Positions 54,722-64,000 of a DNA stretch of 64,000 bases are shown piece after piece. The stretch is from Anagrus nilaparvatae (lineage: Eukaryota > Arthropoda > Insecta > Hymenoptera > Mymaridae): positions 21,242,501 to 21,306,500 of the forward strand of contig JAKSXM010000231.1 of the NCBI GenBank assembly GCA_022575985.1, read 5' to 3'. The notes under the pieces are model-generated. The model saw only the letters and a program-made list of their open reading frames with translations. It did not search any database and was not told the origin of the DNA. A program made the position numbers and the translations under genes. The first letter of the stretch is position 1; each line of letters begins with the position of its first letter.

Positions 54722-54829
54722 TTTTGTGACGTGGATTTCAGTTTCAAAAGAATCACAAGCTGGATCATCATTTAATGAAATTGTTATTTTGCAAATAAAA
54801 AATATATATAAAATGATTGAATTTATCAT
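54722..54829 (-). CDS. Possible first exon of a secreted protein
   Basis: The minus strand from ATG at 54,829 reads MINSIILYIFFICKITISLN, then DDPACDSFETEIHV: a short hydrophobic leader followed by polar sequence with one cysteine, the layout of a signal peptide. AAAG|GTAATA at 54,722/54,721 is an acceptable splice donor. It is short and AT-rich DNA readily makes hydrophobic frames, so this is weak. No partner exon was found. Confidence 0.2.
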
Positions 54830-54929
54830 TTTCTTTTTAGTAATATTTGTCCTATAGTAAAAATAAACAATTTTAATAACGCCTGAAGTTGTTTCATAAA
54901 CGTAGAAATCTATTTTTATAAACATCAAT

Positions 54930-55344
54930 TACTCAACATATAAATAGTCATATAAGGTTACTGTACTAAAAATCGTCCAGGAACGTGCAAAGTGAGCTTA
55001 ATTTATATATGTATAATAAAGATGTTTCAAACTAATAAAAATAAAGCAAAATGTTCATTGTTTATCAATAACAATTATTATCTAAAATATCAAAATTAAA
55101 AGTTAAACAATTTTTTTTTATTAGTCAGCCTCCTTTTATACACGGAATCACAGATAATTTTTATAAAACATTGCTAAAAATTGTTGAATAAACGTTTTTT
55201 AGTAAAATTTTTAATTTAATATACTTCCAATAAGCACCTTTTTAAAGTTAAAGTGTTCTTGAAGAGTGCGTGAATGTCGGATCTTCAAGTGAACGTCAAG
55301 AACTCTTCAAGAGTAATAATTAAAAAAAAAAAATAACTTTTAGC
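54930..55344. other. AT-rich non-coding interval
   Basis: Near 55,255-55,315 CTTGAAGAGTGCG and GAACTCTTCAAGAG give a small imperfect dyad. No gene. Confidence 0.4.
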
Positions 55345-55503
55345 TATTGGGAAGTAACGTGACCGATGCGACATCTAGAAAGTCAATGTTAATTTTGTAT
55401 TGAACTAAAGTTAGAGGGTCATTGAAAAACCCTCTAAGTTTAGTTCAATACAAAATTAACATTGACTTTCTAGATGTCGCATCGGTCACGTTACTTCCCA
55501 ATA
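55345..55503. mobile_element. 159-bp near-perfect hairpin MITE
   Basis: TATTGGGAAGTAACGTGACC at the left is fully mirrored by GGTCACGTTACTTCCCAATA at the right; arms of about 73 bp meet around a short CATTGAAAA loop, with only one or two unpaired bases. The flanking TA could be the target duplication. Inserted at the left border of the satellite block. Confidence 0.85.
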
Positions 55504-55865
55504 CAAGGGGGTTTTTTAAGACAAGAAAAACGAATTTTCGGAAGAAAATATTTGTTTTTTGACACAAAATATTTCCCGATTTTCCAAAATGGCAGACCGA
55601 AAAATTTTAAAAAATGAACTTTTAACTTTACAAGGGGGTTTTTCAGGGCAAAAAAAATGAATTTTCGGTGGAAAATATTTATTTTTCAACCCAAAATATT
55701 TTCCGTTTTTCCAAGATGGCGGAACAAAAAACTTGAAAAAAATAAACTTTTAGCTTTTCTAGAGGGTTTCTGAGGGCAAGAAAAATGAATTTTGCTAGAA
55801 AATATTCGATTTTTCAATTCAACATATTTGTATATTTTCCAAGATGTTGTATAATTTTAGAATTA
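55504..55865 (+). repeat. Satellite block, ~127-bp units, forward
   Basis: AAGGGGGTTTTT at 55,505 and 55,633 and AGAGGGTTTCTG at 55,760 mark three units. Each has CAAGAAAAACGAATTTTCGG, CAACCCAAAATATTTTCCG-like text, TTTTCCAAGATGGCGGA and TGAACTTTTAACTTTAC. Same family as in the palindrome arms. Confidence 0.8.
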
Positions 55866-56105
55866 TTTTGATTGGATATCATATTATTTCTAAATTTAAA
55901 ATTTTATGCTATTAGTTTAAGAACTGCCTAATAATCAAAATTCATAAAAAAAAACTGATTACTTAAAAAGTAACTTACTTCGTAGAAAGCAGTAAAAATT
56001 TTTGATGCATTTTCAATGTGAAACAAGATTATTTTCATAACTTCAAATTAAAAATAAAACATTAACATAAAATTATAAAGATTAATAAGTTATTTAAATA
56101 AATTT
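55866..56105. other. Spacer between inverted satellite blocks
   Basis: AT-rich, no features. Confidence 0.4.
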
Positions 56106-56109
56106 TTAA

Positions 56110-56690
56110 AGGTCCCAATCTCACCGAAAATTAATTTTTCTTGCCCTCAGAAACCCCCTTGTAAAGATAAGAGTTCATTTTTTAAGTTTTTTGGTTCACC
56201 ATCTTAGAGAATCGGAAAATATTTTGGGTTGAAAAATAAATATTTTTCACCGAAAATTCATTTTTCATGCCTTAAAAACCCCCTACTAAAGTTAAAGTTC
56301 TTTTTTTTAGTTTCCTGTCCGCCATCTTGGAAAATCGGGAAATATTTTGGGTTGAAAAATAAATATTTTCCACCGCAATTTCATTTTTCTAGCCCTAAAA
56401 AAACCCCCTTGCAAAGTTAAAAATTTATTTTTTTAAATCTTTTGGTTCGCTATCTTGGAAAATCAGGAAATACGCTGGGGTGAAAAATAAAAATTTTCAC
56501 TCATAAAAACGTTTTCCTCAACCTTGAAAACCCCTTAGTAATGTATGAATTTCCTTTATTAATGTTTTTTGGTCCTCCATCTTGGAAAATTGGAAAATAT
56601 ACTGGGGTGAAAAAATAAAAATATTTTCATTTATAAAAATGTGTTTCTCAACCTCTAAAACCATCTGTTATGTAAAAAATTCCTTTTTTC
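56110..56690 (-). repeat. Satellite block, ~127-bp units, reverse
   Basis: Five units in the opposite orientation: AAACCCCCTTGTAAAG at 56,150, ACCCCCTACTAAAG at 56,277, AACCCCCTTGCAAAG at 56,402, AACCCCTTAGTAATG at 56,527 and a decayed one near 56,660. Period about 126 bp. Together with 55,504-55,865 they form a large inverted repeat. The frame at 56,229-56,420 is a by-product. Confidence 0.8.
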
Positions 56691-56699
56691 ATGCTAACG

Positions 56700-57570
56700 C
56701 CGACTTATAAAAAACTCTATATGAATAAGTGTCGGATAATGGGGTACATTAACTGTCTCGTGTGTATTAATATTTTTTATCCACTTTTAGCCTTGGAAAA
56801 TATGCAAAATGTATCTGCATGCTGGAAGAATTAAAATTTTTAAAGAACTTATCATGGAGGCTAGACTCCTTCGGAAAATATATAGTATAAGTACCTGCCA
56901 CCTAGCGGTTATATGTTGAACGCGAAAAAACAGTGATTGGAAAAACTAGTATCCCTCAAATATTGTATCAACTTATGCTTATTCAAGAGATACGTAATAG
57001 AGATATTACTTTGCAGTTTATATAAGCCATAGTAGTACGCACATTTTGTATAAATCGAGACACTAAGCCATACGCATGAAAGTACTTTAATAATTTTATT
57101 TATTCCAGCATAGTATAGGTGCATTTAATGTATGCTTTCCAGGGCTAAAGTGGATAAAATAATATTATATCATGATATACTGTTGTTAAGCTTATTCTGG
57201 ATTGAATTTTCTTTATTTTCCCCGGAAATTTTCTTTTTTTAACAACTAAAACTTTTTTCTGGATAAAACTCATTGATACCAGATGAAATTAGGTGAAACC
57301 AGATGAAATCAGTCATAACAGCCAAATTATTTGCCGGTTATTTTTGTTAGGGCACGGCAAGTCAAAACAATTCTTTCAGCAGCTTGTTTTTGTTTATATT
57401 ATTATTCGTTCTTATTATAATAAAGAAATTAAATTTCATGAAAATTATTTATTTTAGTTTTAATTGTTATTTTTAAATATGTATTTTACTAGATATGCAT
57501 AATTTACTCTGCTTATAATTTCGAAAATTATTTTTTGTAACATATAGTACTTAAAATTTTCTTATTAAAT
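56700..57570. other. Non-coding interval
   Basis: No supported gene. CAGATGAAATTAGGTGAAAC and CAGATGAAATCAG near 57,280-57,312 are a short tandem duplication. Confidence 0.4.
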
Positions 57571-57575
57571 CGAAT

Positions 57576-57650
57576 TGTCCTGTTAGCACAATGGATAATG
57601 TCGCTGCCTTTGGAAGTCACGGACCTCACAATCCGGGTCGGAGTCAAAAT
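57576..57650 (+). tRNA. tRNA-like sequence, probable tRNA-Arg-type pseudogene or SINE head
   Basis: GTCCTGTTAGCACAATGGAT at the start matches the 5' half of arthropod tRNA-Arg, including an A-box (TTAGCACAATGG). About 45 bases on, CCGGGTCGGAGTC resembles a weak B-box. The anticodon arm (CTGCCTTTGGAAG) does not pair well and the acceptor end does not close, so it is not a functional tRNA. No poly-A or repeat tail defines a SINE. Confidence 0.4.
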
Positions 57651-57805
57651 TTATCTTTGGTTTTTTTTTTCAGATTTTATAGATTTATTTTACAATTCAA
57701 CGTTTAATCTTTCCACCCAACAACTTAAAATGTTAAACTTATTTCAACAACGTAATGCGTTTAGTTTGTCTTATATTTTTTTTTACTTGTATATAATCAG
57801 AGACA

Positions 57806-58379
57806 AGGTTACAGAGATAGCTCACGGGATAGGCGAAGCTGCGACGATTTTATTGTACATCGCCCAAACTATCACGTGGTTTGCCTCTAGTCTCTTTGTT
57901 TGCCACTTTATTTTTTACATAAGTCTTTTCTTGTTTTTAGAAAGTTTAAAATATTATATGGTAGGGAGCCTGGCGGAGAAAAAAACAAGAAGAGACTTAC
58001 GGAAAAAATAAAGTGACAAACAAAGACACTAAAGATTAACCACGTGATAGCTAGAGCGATGTCGACTTTTTATTTAACATTGGATGATCTATAGCTCACG
58101 GGATAGGCGAAGCTGCGACGATTTTATTGTACATCGCCCAAACTATCACGTGGTTTGCCTCTAGTCTCTTTGTTTGTCACTTTATTTTTTACATAAGACT
58201 TTTCTTGTTTTTAGAAAGTTTAAAATATTATATGGTAGGGAGCCTGGCGGAGAAAAAAACAAGAAGAAACTTACGTAAAAAATAAAGTGACAAACAAAGA
58301 CACTAGAGATTAACCACGTGATAGCTAGAGCGATGTCGACTTTTTATTAAACATTGGATGATCTATCTCTGTAAACCTC
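57806..58379. mobile_element. Inverted-repeat element with internal 274-bp tandem duplication
   Basis: Outer ends AGGTTACAGAGATAG (57,806) and CTATCTCTGTAAACCT (58,362-58,377) are inverted. Inside, TAGCTCACGGGATAGGCG at 57,818 recurs at 58,092, so a 274-bp unit is duplicated with very few changes. Each unit is itself a hairpin: CTATCACGTGGTTTGCCTC pairs with GATTAACCACGTGATAG, and AAACAAGAAGAGACTTA with TAAGTCTTTTCTTGTTT. The 137-codon frame 57,598-58,011 runs through this and the tRNA-like sequence and is not a gene. Confidence 0.8.
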
Positions 58380-59580
58380 ATCTCTGATATAATTGATTAA
58401 ATAATTATTTTTATTATAAACCGGAAACGATGTGCAAAGGATTAAATTATTTTAATTTCCTAATTAATTAAGGGTCATGCAAACCTTTTGAACCAACCAA
58501 ATTAAAGGGTTAATTACGCGCAATCGTTTGGTATAGAAAGGGTGGGGGGTTAATATTCGGCGAAATCTGCTCTGGAGAGGATCGACTTGAGATTCTCAGG
58601 AAGTGGTGCTTTTTTGGTAACAAAAAACCTCCCGAAATGGGGAGGCTACACTTTTCTAACCTATACTAATCGACTCAAATATCAATCAACTTCACTCTCC
58701 ATGTGATAAATTGAGGGGAAATTTATGTGCTCATACTTTTTAAAGCTATTTTCTGAGCGGAATTTTTCGTTTTTAATTTTTAAAAATTCAAGACGCCAAA
58801 TAGAAACAACCGATTTGGACATGGAAGGTCTCAAAAACTTTGTCAAAGGGTCTACTTTTTTGTAGTTTCTTTATTTTTGACCCACCTCAGCAGAAATTGC
58901 AAAAAACGGCGTAGAACCTTAAAAAATAGCAGTCTTACCATTAAAATTTTTTTAAGAACAGCAGAAATAAATTTTTTGTAAAAACAGAATAAAACTACAT
59001 GAAAAATCACAATTTTCTAGAAAAAGGTTTTCCTTTTTTTAGCTAAAAATTACTGCTTTATCGACAGCGCAAAGTAAAAAGACCTTCATTTCCTTCCTTT
59101 CTTTCCTTTCCTTCCTTTTTCTAACTTTGGGCTAACGCAGCTAAATAGCTATCTATAACTCTAAAGGAGAAATATCATCAGAATTTGTTCCTCGATTTAT
59201 TCGTGTTTTGATTGGTCGCGTCGATTTTATCATGCGCTTGAATTATATTTTTTATTGGGTGCTGGCGGTATAGAACACAAGAAGTTCTCTGTCACATAAA
59301 CTTTCGCGCGTTATTTAATTTTTATTATTATTTAATCTTTTAATATAATTATTTATTAATAAAATTTTGTGTATTTTTTATAATAATTAAATATAAATAA
59401 TACATCTTCTAAAAATTTCGTCTTCGATTTTATCTTAATCGATTCATTTTTGCTCTGCAGTATCTGCCGCGCGCTGCATAAAAAATTTGTAAAATAATTT
59501 TAAATATTAATTTTTTAATTTATTATTATAAACTGTCAAAATAATTATAAATTTTAGTAAAAAATGTTTAAACTAAAAAA
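58380..59580. other. Non-coding interval with polypyrimidine tract
   Basis: CCTCCCGAAATGGGGAGG near 58,630 forms a short GC hairpin. A (CTTTC/CTTCC)n pyrimidine tract lies at about 59,083-59,120. GATTGGTCGCGTCGATTTT near 59,210 resembles GATTGGTTGCGCTGATTTT near 60,019. No gene. Confidence 0.45.
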
Positions 59581-59599
59581 AAAACAACATTACATCTGT

Positions 59600-60010
59600 A
59601 GGTGCGACATATAATATATGAAACCTGATTCGAGTATTTCGTCATCCTATTATTAAATTTCGCTGTCCAGGACAAAAGAAAAATCAATGTCGAGGGATGA
59701 TAAAGGTTCAGCCCGCGGTGCGTAGCACCGAGGGACAGTAATCAATATTTGCATTCAGATACGATATATTTTTTCTTGAAATAATTTTTTAAAATAAAAA
59801 TAATATTGGATTTTATTTATGATAATATATGAAAACTTATTGGAGTATTGCGTCATCCGATTGTAAAATTTTGCCGTCCAGGACAAAAGAAAAATTTATT
59901 TCAAGGCATAGTAATTAGTATTTGAATTCAGATGCAATATTAAATATTTTTTTCTTGAGATAAATTTCTATCTCTAAAAAACTCATGTGACATAATTTTT
60001 CGTCTAATTT
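59600..60010 (+). repeat. Two-unit tandem repeat (~212 bp)
   Basis: CGTCCAGGACAAAAGAAAAAT-type text occurs at about 59,660 and 59,872, each preceded by GGAGTATTNCGTCATCC and followed by AATATTTGNATTCAGATNC and TTTTTTCTTGA. Only the first unit has the GC hairpin CGGTGC-GTA-GCACCG (59,718-59,732). The repeat runs up to the Penelope-like fragment. Confidence 0.7.
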
Positions 60011-60054
60011 ATTCGTGATTGGTTGCGCTGATTTTTTCATTATTTATTTCGTTA

Positions 60055-60640
60055 GTTCTAACAAGAAAAATAATGCATTTAATAATAAAGCTTATAACAA
60101 TAAATATTTAAGTTCAAAATACACAACGAAATTGCCAAGTATTCTAAAAAACGCAGTAAAAAAATATGGGTACAATATAGGGTTCAAAACGGACAATCAA
60201 TTAGAAAAACATTTCAAAAAGAAAAACCACACAAATAACAATTTTCTTGATAGAACCGGTGTATATAAAATATCATGTTATTCGTGTGATAAAATATACA
60301 TAGGGCAAACGGGACGCAGCTTCAGAAAAAGGTTTAATGACCATATACCAAAAACACAAAATATAAATACTACACAACAATTAGAAAAAGTAAATACCAA
60401 ATACGGATTACATTTAATTAATAATAACCATGACTACACAGACGACAAAATTAACAATATACATAAAAATTTAAAAACGATACACTTTTGCAACAAAGGT
60501 AAAATTTTGGATACACTATAGAAGAATTTGAAATTTATAAAAATACACAAATAAATGCAAATAAATTAATTAATGATAAGTTACTAAATAAAAAAAACGT
60601 ATTATTTGATAAAATAATAAAAAAACATATTATATAATAA
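60055..60640 (+). pseudogene. Penelope-like element GIY-YIG endonuclease, 3' part
   Basis: The frame that ends at 60,521 holds the segment after the RT: LPSILKNAVKKYGYNIGFKT, then GVYKISCYSCDKIYIGQTGR with the GVY and YIG half-sites, a CX2C (CYSC) between them typical of Penelope-like endonucleases, and SFRKRFNDH with the catalytic arginine region. A one-base frameshift near 60,518 separates the end (EEFEIYKNTQINANKLIND). The RT part is missing, so this is 5'-truncated. The endonuclease nicks the target to prime reverse transcription. The ATG at 60,015 lies in the upstream repeat and is not the true start. Confidence 0.88.
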
Positions 60641-60987
60641 AAAATAAGAAAAAGCAAAAATAAAAAATAAAAAATAAAAAGAAATGAAATAGAAGAAACG
60701 AATTAAAAAACATTTTTTATATAAAATTAACTTCCTCCTAGGGAGTACTTGTACATTAGAAAAAACAGATGTGATTTCAAACACTTATAAAAATTTTTTA
60801 AAATCCTTATTACATTATAAAACTAGAAATAATTTAAAAATCTTCCTAATATAAAATCTTCATATGTATACAAAATACATATTCAAAAAATTTTTTCATT
60901 TAGTCATAAAATAATTGTGAGTCTATACAGACATAATATAAAGTTACAATATCATATTCAAATGTTTTAAATAAATTTAGTTTAATT
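60641..60987 (+). other. Penelope-like element 3' untranslated region
   Basis: A-rich sequence between the endonuclease remnant and the hammerhead. From about 60,900 it matches the minus-strand copy at 25,015-25,240. Confidence 0.6.
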
Positions 60988-61043
60988 ATAATACAGACCT
61001 GATGATGGGAATTTATTCCTGAAACTAGTCGTCTAATTATTAT
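60988..61043 (+). ncRNA. Hammerhead ribozyme (type I, Penelope-like)
   Basis: AGAC (60,995-60,998), CTGATGA (60,999-61,005), stem II GGGAA/TTCCT with loop TTTA, GAAAC (61,021-61,025), loop TA, cleavage triplet GTC (61,028-61,030) and GTCT (61,031-61,034), which pairs with AGAC; ATAAT and ATTAT extend stem I beyond an internal loop. Stem III has only two base pairs, which is the known form in Penelope-like elements and usually works best as a dimer. It would process element RNA at the position after GTC. Confidence 0.88.
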
Positions 61044-61122
61044 ACAAAAACAAGTTGTAAAAAGAAGGATCAATAAATAAATTAAAATAAATATGTTTTG
61101 ATTTAATTAATTAAAAATATCA
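61044..61122 (+). other. Penelope-like element 3' end
   Basis: The match to the copy at 25 kb ends near 61,122 at AATTAAAAATATCAT, marking the probable 3' limit of the element. Confidence 0.55.
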
Positions 61123-61126
61123 TAAG

Positions 61127-61695
61127 TACTTTCATGGAAATAAATGAGATATTATATCCAAATTAAGAAAAAAAAAAGTAGTTTAAGATTTATTGATGAA
61201 AAAATTTTTGAAAAAAAAATCAGGTCTTAATCGAAAAAGCTTTTGAAATATCACCGGTTATAATATTTTCAGGTATTAGTACTTTCATGGAATTAAATAA
61301 GGTATTACAAAAAAAAAAAAAAAATATAAAATATTACATTTTTTAAAATTTTTTTGTTTTTTTAATTTTGAGAGAAAAATTTTAAAAAAATTTGGTATAA
61401 AAACCAAAAAATTACTATAAATGAACTTTCTAAAACTAGACTCTCATTGAAATAAATTAGGTACTAGGTCCAAAAATACAAAAAAATTTGGTGTTTTTTT
61501 GTATTTTTGTGACGAAAATTTTGGGAAAAAAATTTTCTAAAAATTAATTATCAGATTCGAGATATCGAGTAAAAATCATACTTTCAAAGATAAATACTTT
61601 TATGGAAATAAATAAAGTATTACATCCAAAATAAAAAAAAAAAGTAGTTTGAGATTTTTTAATGAAAAAATTTTTGAAAAAAAAATTAGGTCTTA
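61127..61695 (+). repeat. Tandem repeat, four units of about 150-170 bp
   Basis: AGTACTTTCATGGAAATAAAT-type text occurs at 61,127, 61,276, about 61,440 (diverged) and 61,604, each followed by a GNTATTACATCCAAAA phrase and a region of AAAATTTTTGAAAAAAAAAT ending in TAGGTCTTAA. Unit length near that of a nucleosome. It starts almost at the 3' end of the Penelope-like element. Confidence 0.75.
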
Positions 61696-61699
61696 AGTA

Positions 61700-62380
61700 G
61701 GTATAAGTGCTGAGCAATTACAAAACAGATTAGGTTTAAATTACACAGACTTAGTCTTTTTAATGTATTTAATAACACTGTTAAAATTTTATAACATTTC
61801 ATACCTTTACGATGAGAAATTAATAAAAACATTTAATATGGAAATATAACTGAAAAACAAATAAAAAAATTTTTTAAGTTAATATATAGTACAAAAATCA
61901 AAAAATTAATTAATTACATTTTATAATCAATAGATTATTTTAATCATTAGCTCCCCTTTGCAGTTTGACAGTGTTTGTCGTTGAATTCAGATAAATGTTA
62001 AAACCTGAAAAAAATAATAACAAAGAAAAAGTTTCCTATTTACAATATAATAAGGAATTTCAAAACTTATCTGAAGTTTTTTCTGTCCCGGGGGAAAAAA
62101 TACAACGTGAAATACAACATCGTTTATAATATGTTAAATGATATTATATACGGCTCTAAATACAACATCGTAAATGATTGATATCTTTTGGCTGAAAAAA
62201 CAACGTCCTAAACGATGTTGCTTTCAAAAATTATGTAAAGAAAATGTCAAAAAAGGACTATATTTTTGTATTTATCAATTAAAAAATTTTGAATTTTCTA
62301 TTTTAATTTTGACTAATGTTAAGGGTCTAATGGCTAGGATTATTTGTAATTAAATAGATTAATATAAATAAATACTTACA
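61700..62380. other. Non-coding interval
   Basis: ATACAACATCGTTTATAAT near 62,112, ATACAACATCGTAAATG near 62,160 and CTAAACGATGTTGC near 62,207 are direct and inverted copies of one word. No gene. Confidence 0.45.
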
Positions 62381-62382
62381 AA

Positions 62383-62822
62383 TGTTGTCCAGGATAGGTT
62401 ATCCAAATAAGCACAATAAATTATTATTTAAAAACTAAACTTTATTAAAGACGGATATAAGTACACGTCGATGACAACTTCTGATATTTGACTCCTGGTT
62501 ATTGTTATTACAATTTTATTGATCTTATATACTAAATCATCTTTTACAAATATTTAAAATATCCAAAATATAAATATTATTATTTCTTAAATTATTTGTT
62601 TTATTACATAATTTTCTGTTATAATTTCATAATTTTATGTTAAGTTTCATAATTCTATGTTATGATTTCTTAATTTAAAATATCTATTGTTTGATTAATT
62701 AGCTTAAATATTATTTATAAGTTTAATTTAAAATATTTATAATTATTATCTTACGTAACTATTATTTAATTATTAATTATTTATTTTGTTAGTTATTTCA
62801 TAACACCTCCCCTCTAAGTTTC
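62383..62822 (-). repeat. Candidate LTR with polypurine tract, minus strand
   Basis: On the minus strand a purine tract AACTTAGAGGGGAGG (complement of 62,806-62,820) is followed at once by TGTTATGAAATAAC, and 423 bp later the block ends in GGACAACA (complement of 62,383-62,390). TGTT...AACA ends, an AATAAA about 70 bp before the end and the adjoining purine tract fit an LTR. No partner LTR or coding region is seen; internal sequence would lie to the right, beyond 62,822. Confidence 0.5.
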
Positions 62823-64000
62823 GAGATAAAACGTTAGTTTTATTTCGATCTGGTTCGGAAACCAGATAAAGTATGTTAAATATTGTTTGTTCAGCAATTT
62901 ACAAATAATAAATACTTATGGTATTTAAATGTTTTTATAAAAGTACATTGACTTTAAAGAGTTTATCTTACATTGCAAAAATTAAAACAAAATTAAAACA
63001 AATTATTATTATTATTATTCTTTTATATTGTTAATGTCATACGTATAAACTTTAAATAAATATGATTGTTCGTGTCTGGAAAATTTAAAAACGTTATAAC
63101 CAAATTTTGTAAACTTTGTAAGGTTACCTTACTTCAGGTATTCCTCCCCGTTAAGCTTTTGGGAGTTTAAAATTTTAATTTTAAACTGTCAAAAATTTGA
63201 TTTCGGAAAATCAAAAAAAAAAAAAATGAAAGAAAAAATTTGGATACATTGGAAAAACTTATGTTCTTTAGTTATATTTTTTGTAAAATAAAAAATTTTT
63301 CTTTGGAGGCGTTATGTTTTGTTTTAAAATTATATTTTAAAATTAAAATTACTTAAATTTTAATTATTTTAAAGATCAAACTATAATTAAACATAAGAAA
63401 ATTTTTTAAAATTTTGATACTAAGATTCAGTAAAATTACCCATTTTACTTCCTCCTCAACAAGTTTGTGAGTGGAGTTTTTTTTATGATAACGTAATGAA
63501 CAAATATTTGATTTCGGAAAATCAAAATAAAAATTTATCTTTAAAGATTTTGTTATGTTTAATTTTACATTATTTTTTATGCTACAAAGAAAATTTTACT
63601 GTTTTATTGTTAGTTAATATAAAAATATAAAATATTATTAATAACAATGAATGATTCAGCAGTTTTAGTTTCTTTTGAAGTATACAAAATTGTTTATTGT
63701 TAAAAAAAATTTTAAGATAGTTCTTCTTTAATTTTTATGTGCATTTTTATTTCCTGACCTTTAATTCATAATAATAATTCAGTGAAATGATATTTAATAT
63801 TATAATATTATATATTAAGAATATTTCTGTATATTTAACTTTTAGTAATATGATTTTAGAGGATTCTAGGTTGAGGTTTTAACTTTATGGATATTTATTG
63901 TTTTGTTTTAAGGATAATTTTATAGAAATTTTTGCTTAAATTATAGATTGAGTTTTGAATATGTTGAATTTTAGGATTCAAACTATTTGAGTTTTAATTA
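62823..64000. other. AT-rich interval with repeated phrases at the right edge
   Basis: ATTTGATTTCGGAAAATCAA occurs near 63,195 and 63,508, and pyrimidine words CCTCCCC (62,806), CCTCCCCGTTAAGC (63,143) and CCTCCTCAACAAG (63,450) recur about every 310-340 bp. So the region may be a degenerate tandem array, possibly with repeated polypurine-like tracts of the minus-strand LTR element. No ORF. Confidence 0.45.

Noticed and set aside
57598..58011. 137-codon frame
   Set aside because: Runs through a tRNA-like sequence and an inverted-repeat element; its second half is mirrored in the hairpin. Composition is explained by the repeats.
59718..59732. CGGTGC-GTA-GCACCG hairpin as a Helitron end
   Set aside because: No CTRR at the right distance; it lies inside a tandem unit and is absent from the second unit.

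Overview
The window is eukaryotic, strongly AT-rich, transposon-dense DNA. The mix of element types (R1-like and Jockey-like LINEs, Penelope-like elements, Ty3/Gypsy, BEL/Pao, Helitron and many small inverted-repeat elements) points to an arthropod, most likely an insect; I cannot name the species. I see no intact host protein-coding gene, no rRNA, no CRISPR and nothing prokaryotic. Two places might belong to host genes: a candidate heat-shock promoter near 27.6 kb and a short signal-peptide-like exon on the minus strand near 54.75 kb.

Layout. 0-5.4 kb: decayed LINE remnants on the minus strand (Jockey-like RT 1-1020, a second LINE piece 1720-2070, an R1-like LINE 2630-5380), a Penelope-like RT tail (1022-1309) and a Helitron-type terminal hairpin (5430-5461). 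5.9-10.8 kb: an unrecognised decayed minus-strand gene, a fold-back element (copy A), a 3-unit tandem repeat and a 705-bp hairpin element. 11,032-23,159: a young, apparently intact Ty3/Gypsy retrotransposon with 1,082-bp LTRs that differ at only two sites I found, a CATT target duplication, gag, a textbook -1 frameshift site with a possible pseudoknot, full pol, and a third ORF in the envelope position that encodes a CCHC zinc-knuckle protein instead. 24.7-31.9 kb: inverted-repeat elements, a minus-strand Penelope 3' end containing a hammerhead ribozyme, heat-shock elements with a TATA box, an unusual short-motif array, LINE and LTR scraps.

34,390-42,221 is a giant near-perfect palindrome: two 3,268-bp arms around a 1,296-bp spacer that carries a BEL/Pao-type gag on the minus strand. 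Directly right of it (42.4-49.2 kb) lies a decayed autonomous Helitron (Rep with HUH motif, then PIF1-like helicase), interrupted by an intron-like block containing an inverted-repeat element and by a second inverted-repeat element. 49.6-52.5 kb is a LINE split by fold-back copy C. 52.7-59.9 kb is inverted-repeat elements and satellite blocks, including ~127-bp units shared with the palindrome arms. 60.0-61.1 kb is a Penelope-like GIY-YIG endonuclease remnant followed by a second copy of the hammerhead. The right end has a ~160-bp tandem array and a candidate minus-strand LTR.

The genes work together only within elements: gag/pol/ORF3 in the Gypsy element, Rep/helicase in the Helitron, ORF1/ORF2 in the R1-like LINE, RT/endonuclease/ribozyme in Penelope-like elements. 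Only the Gypsy element looks potentially active.
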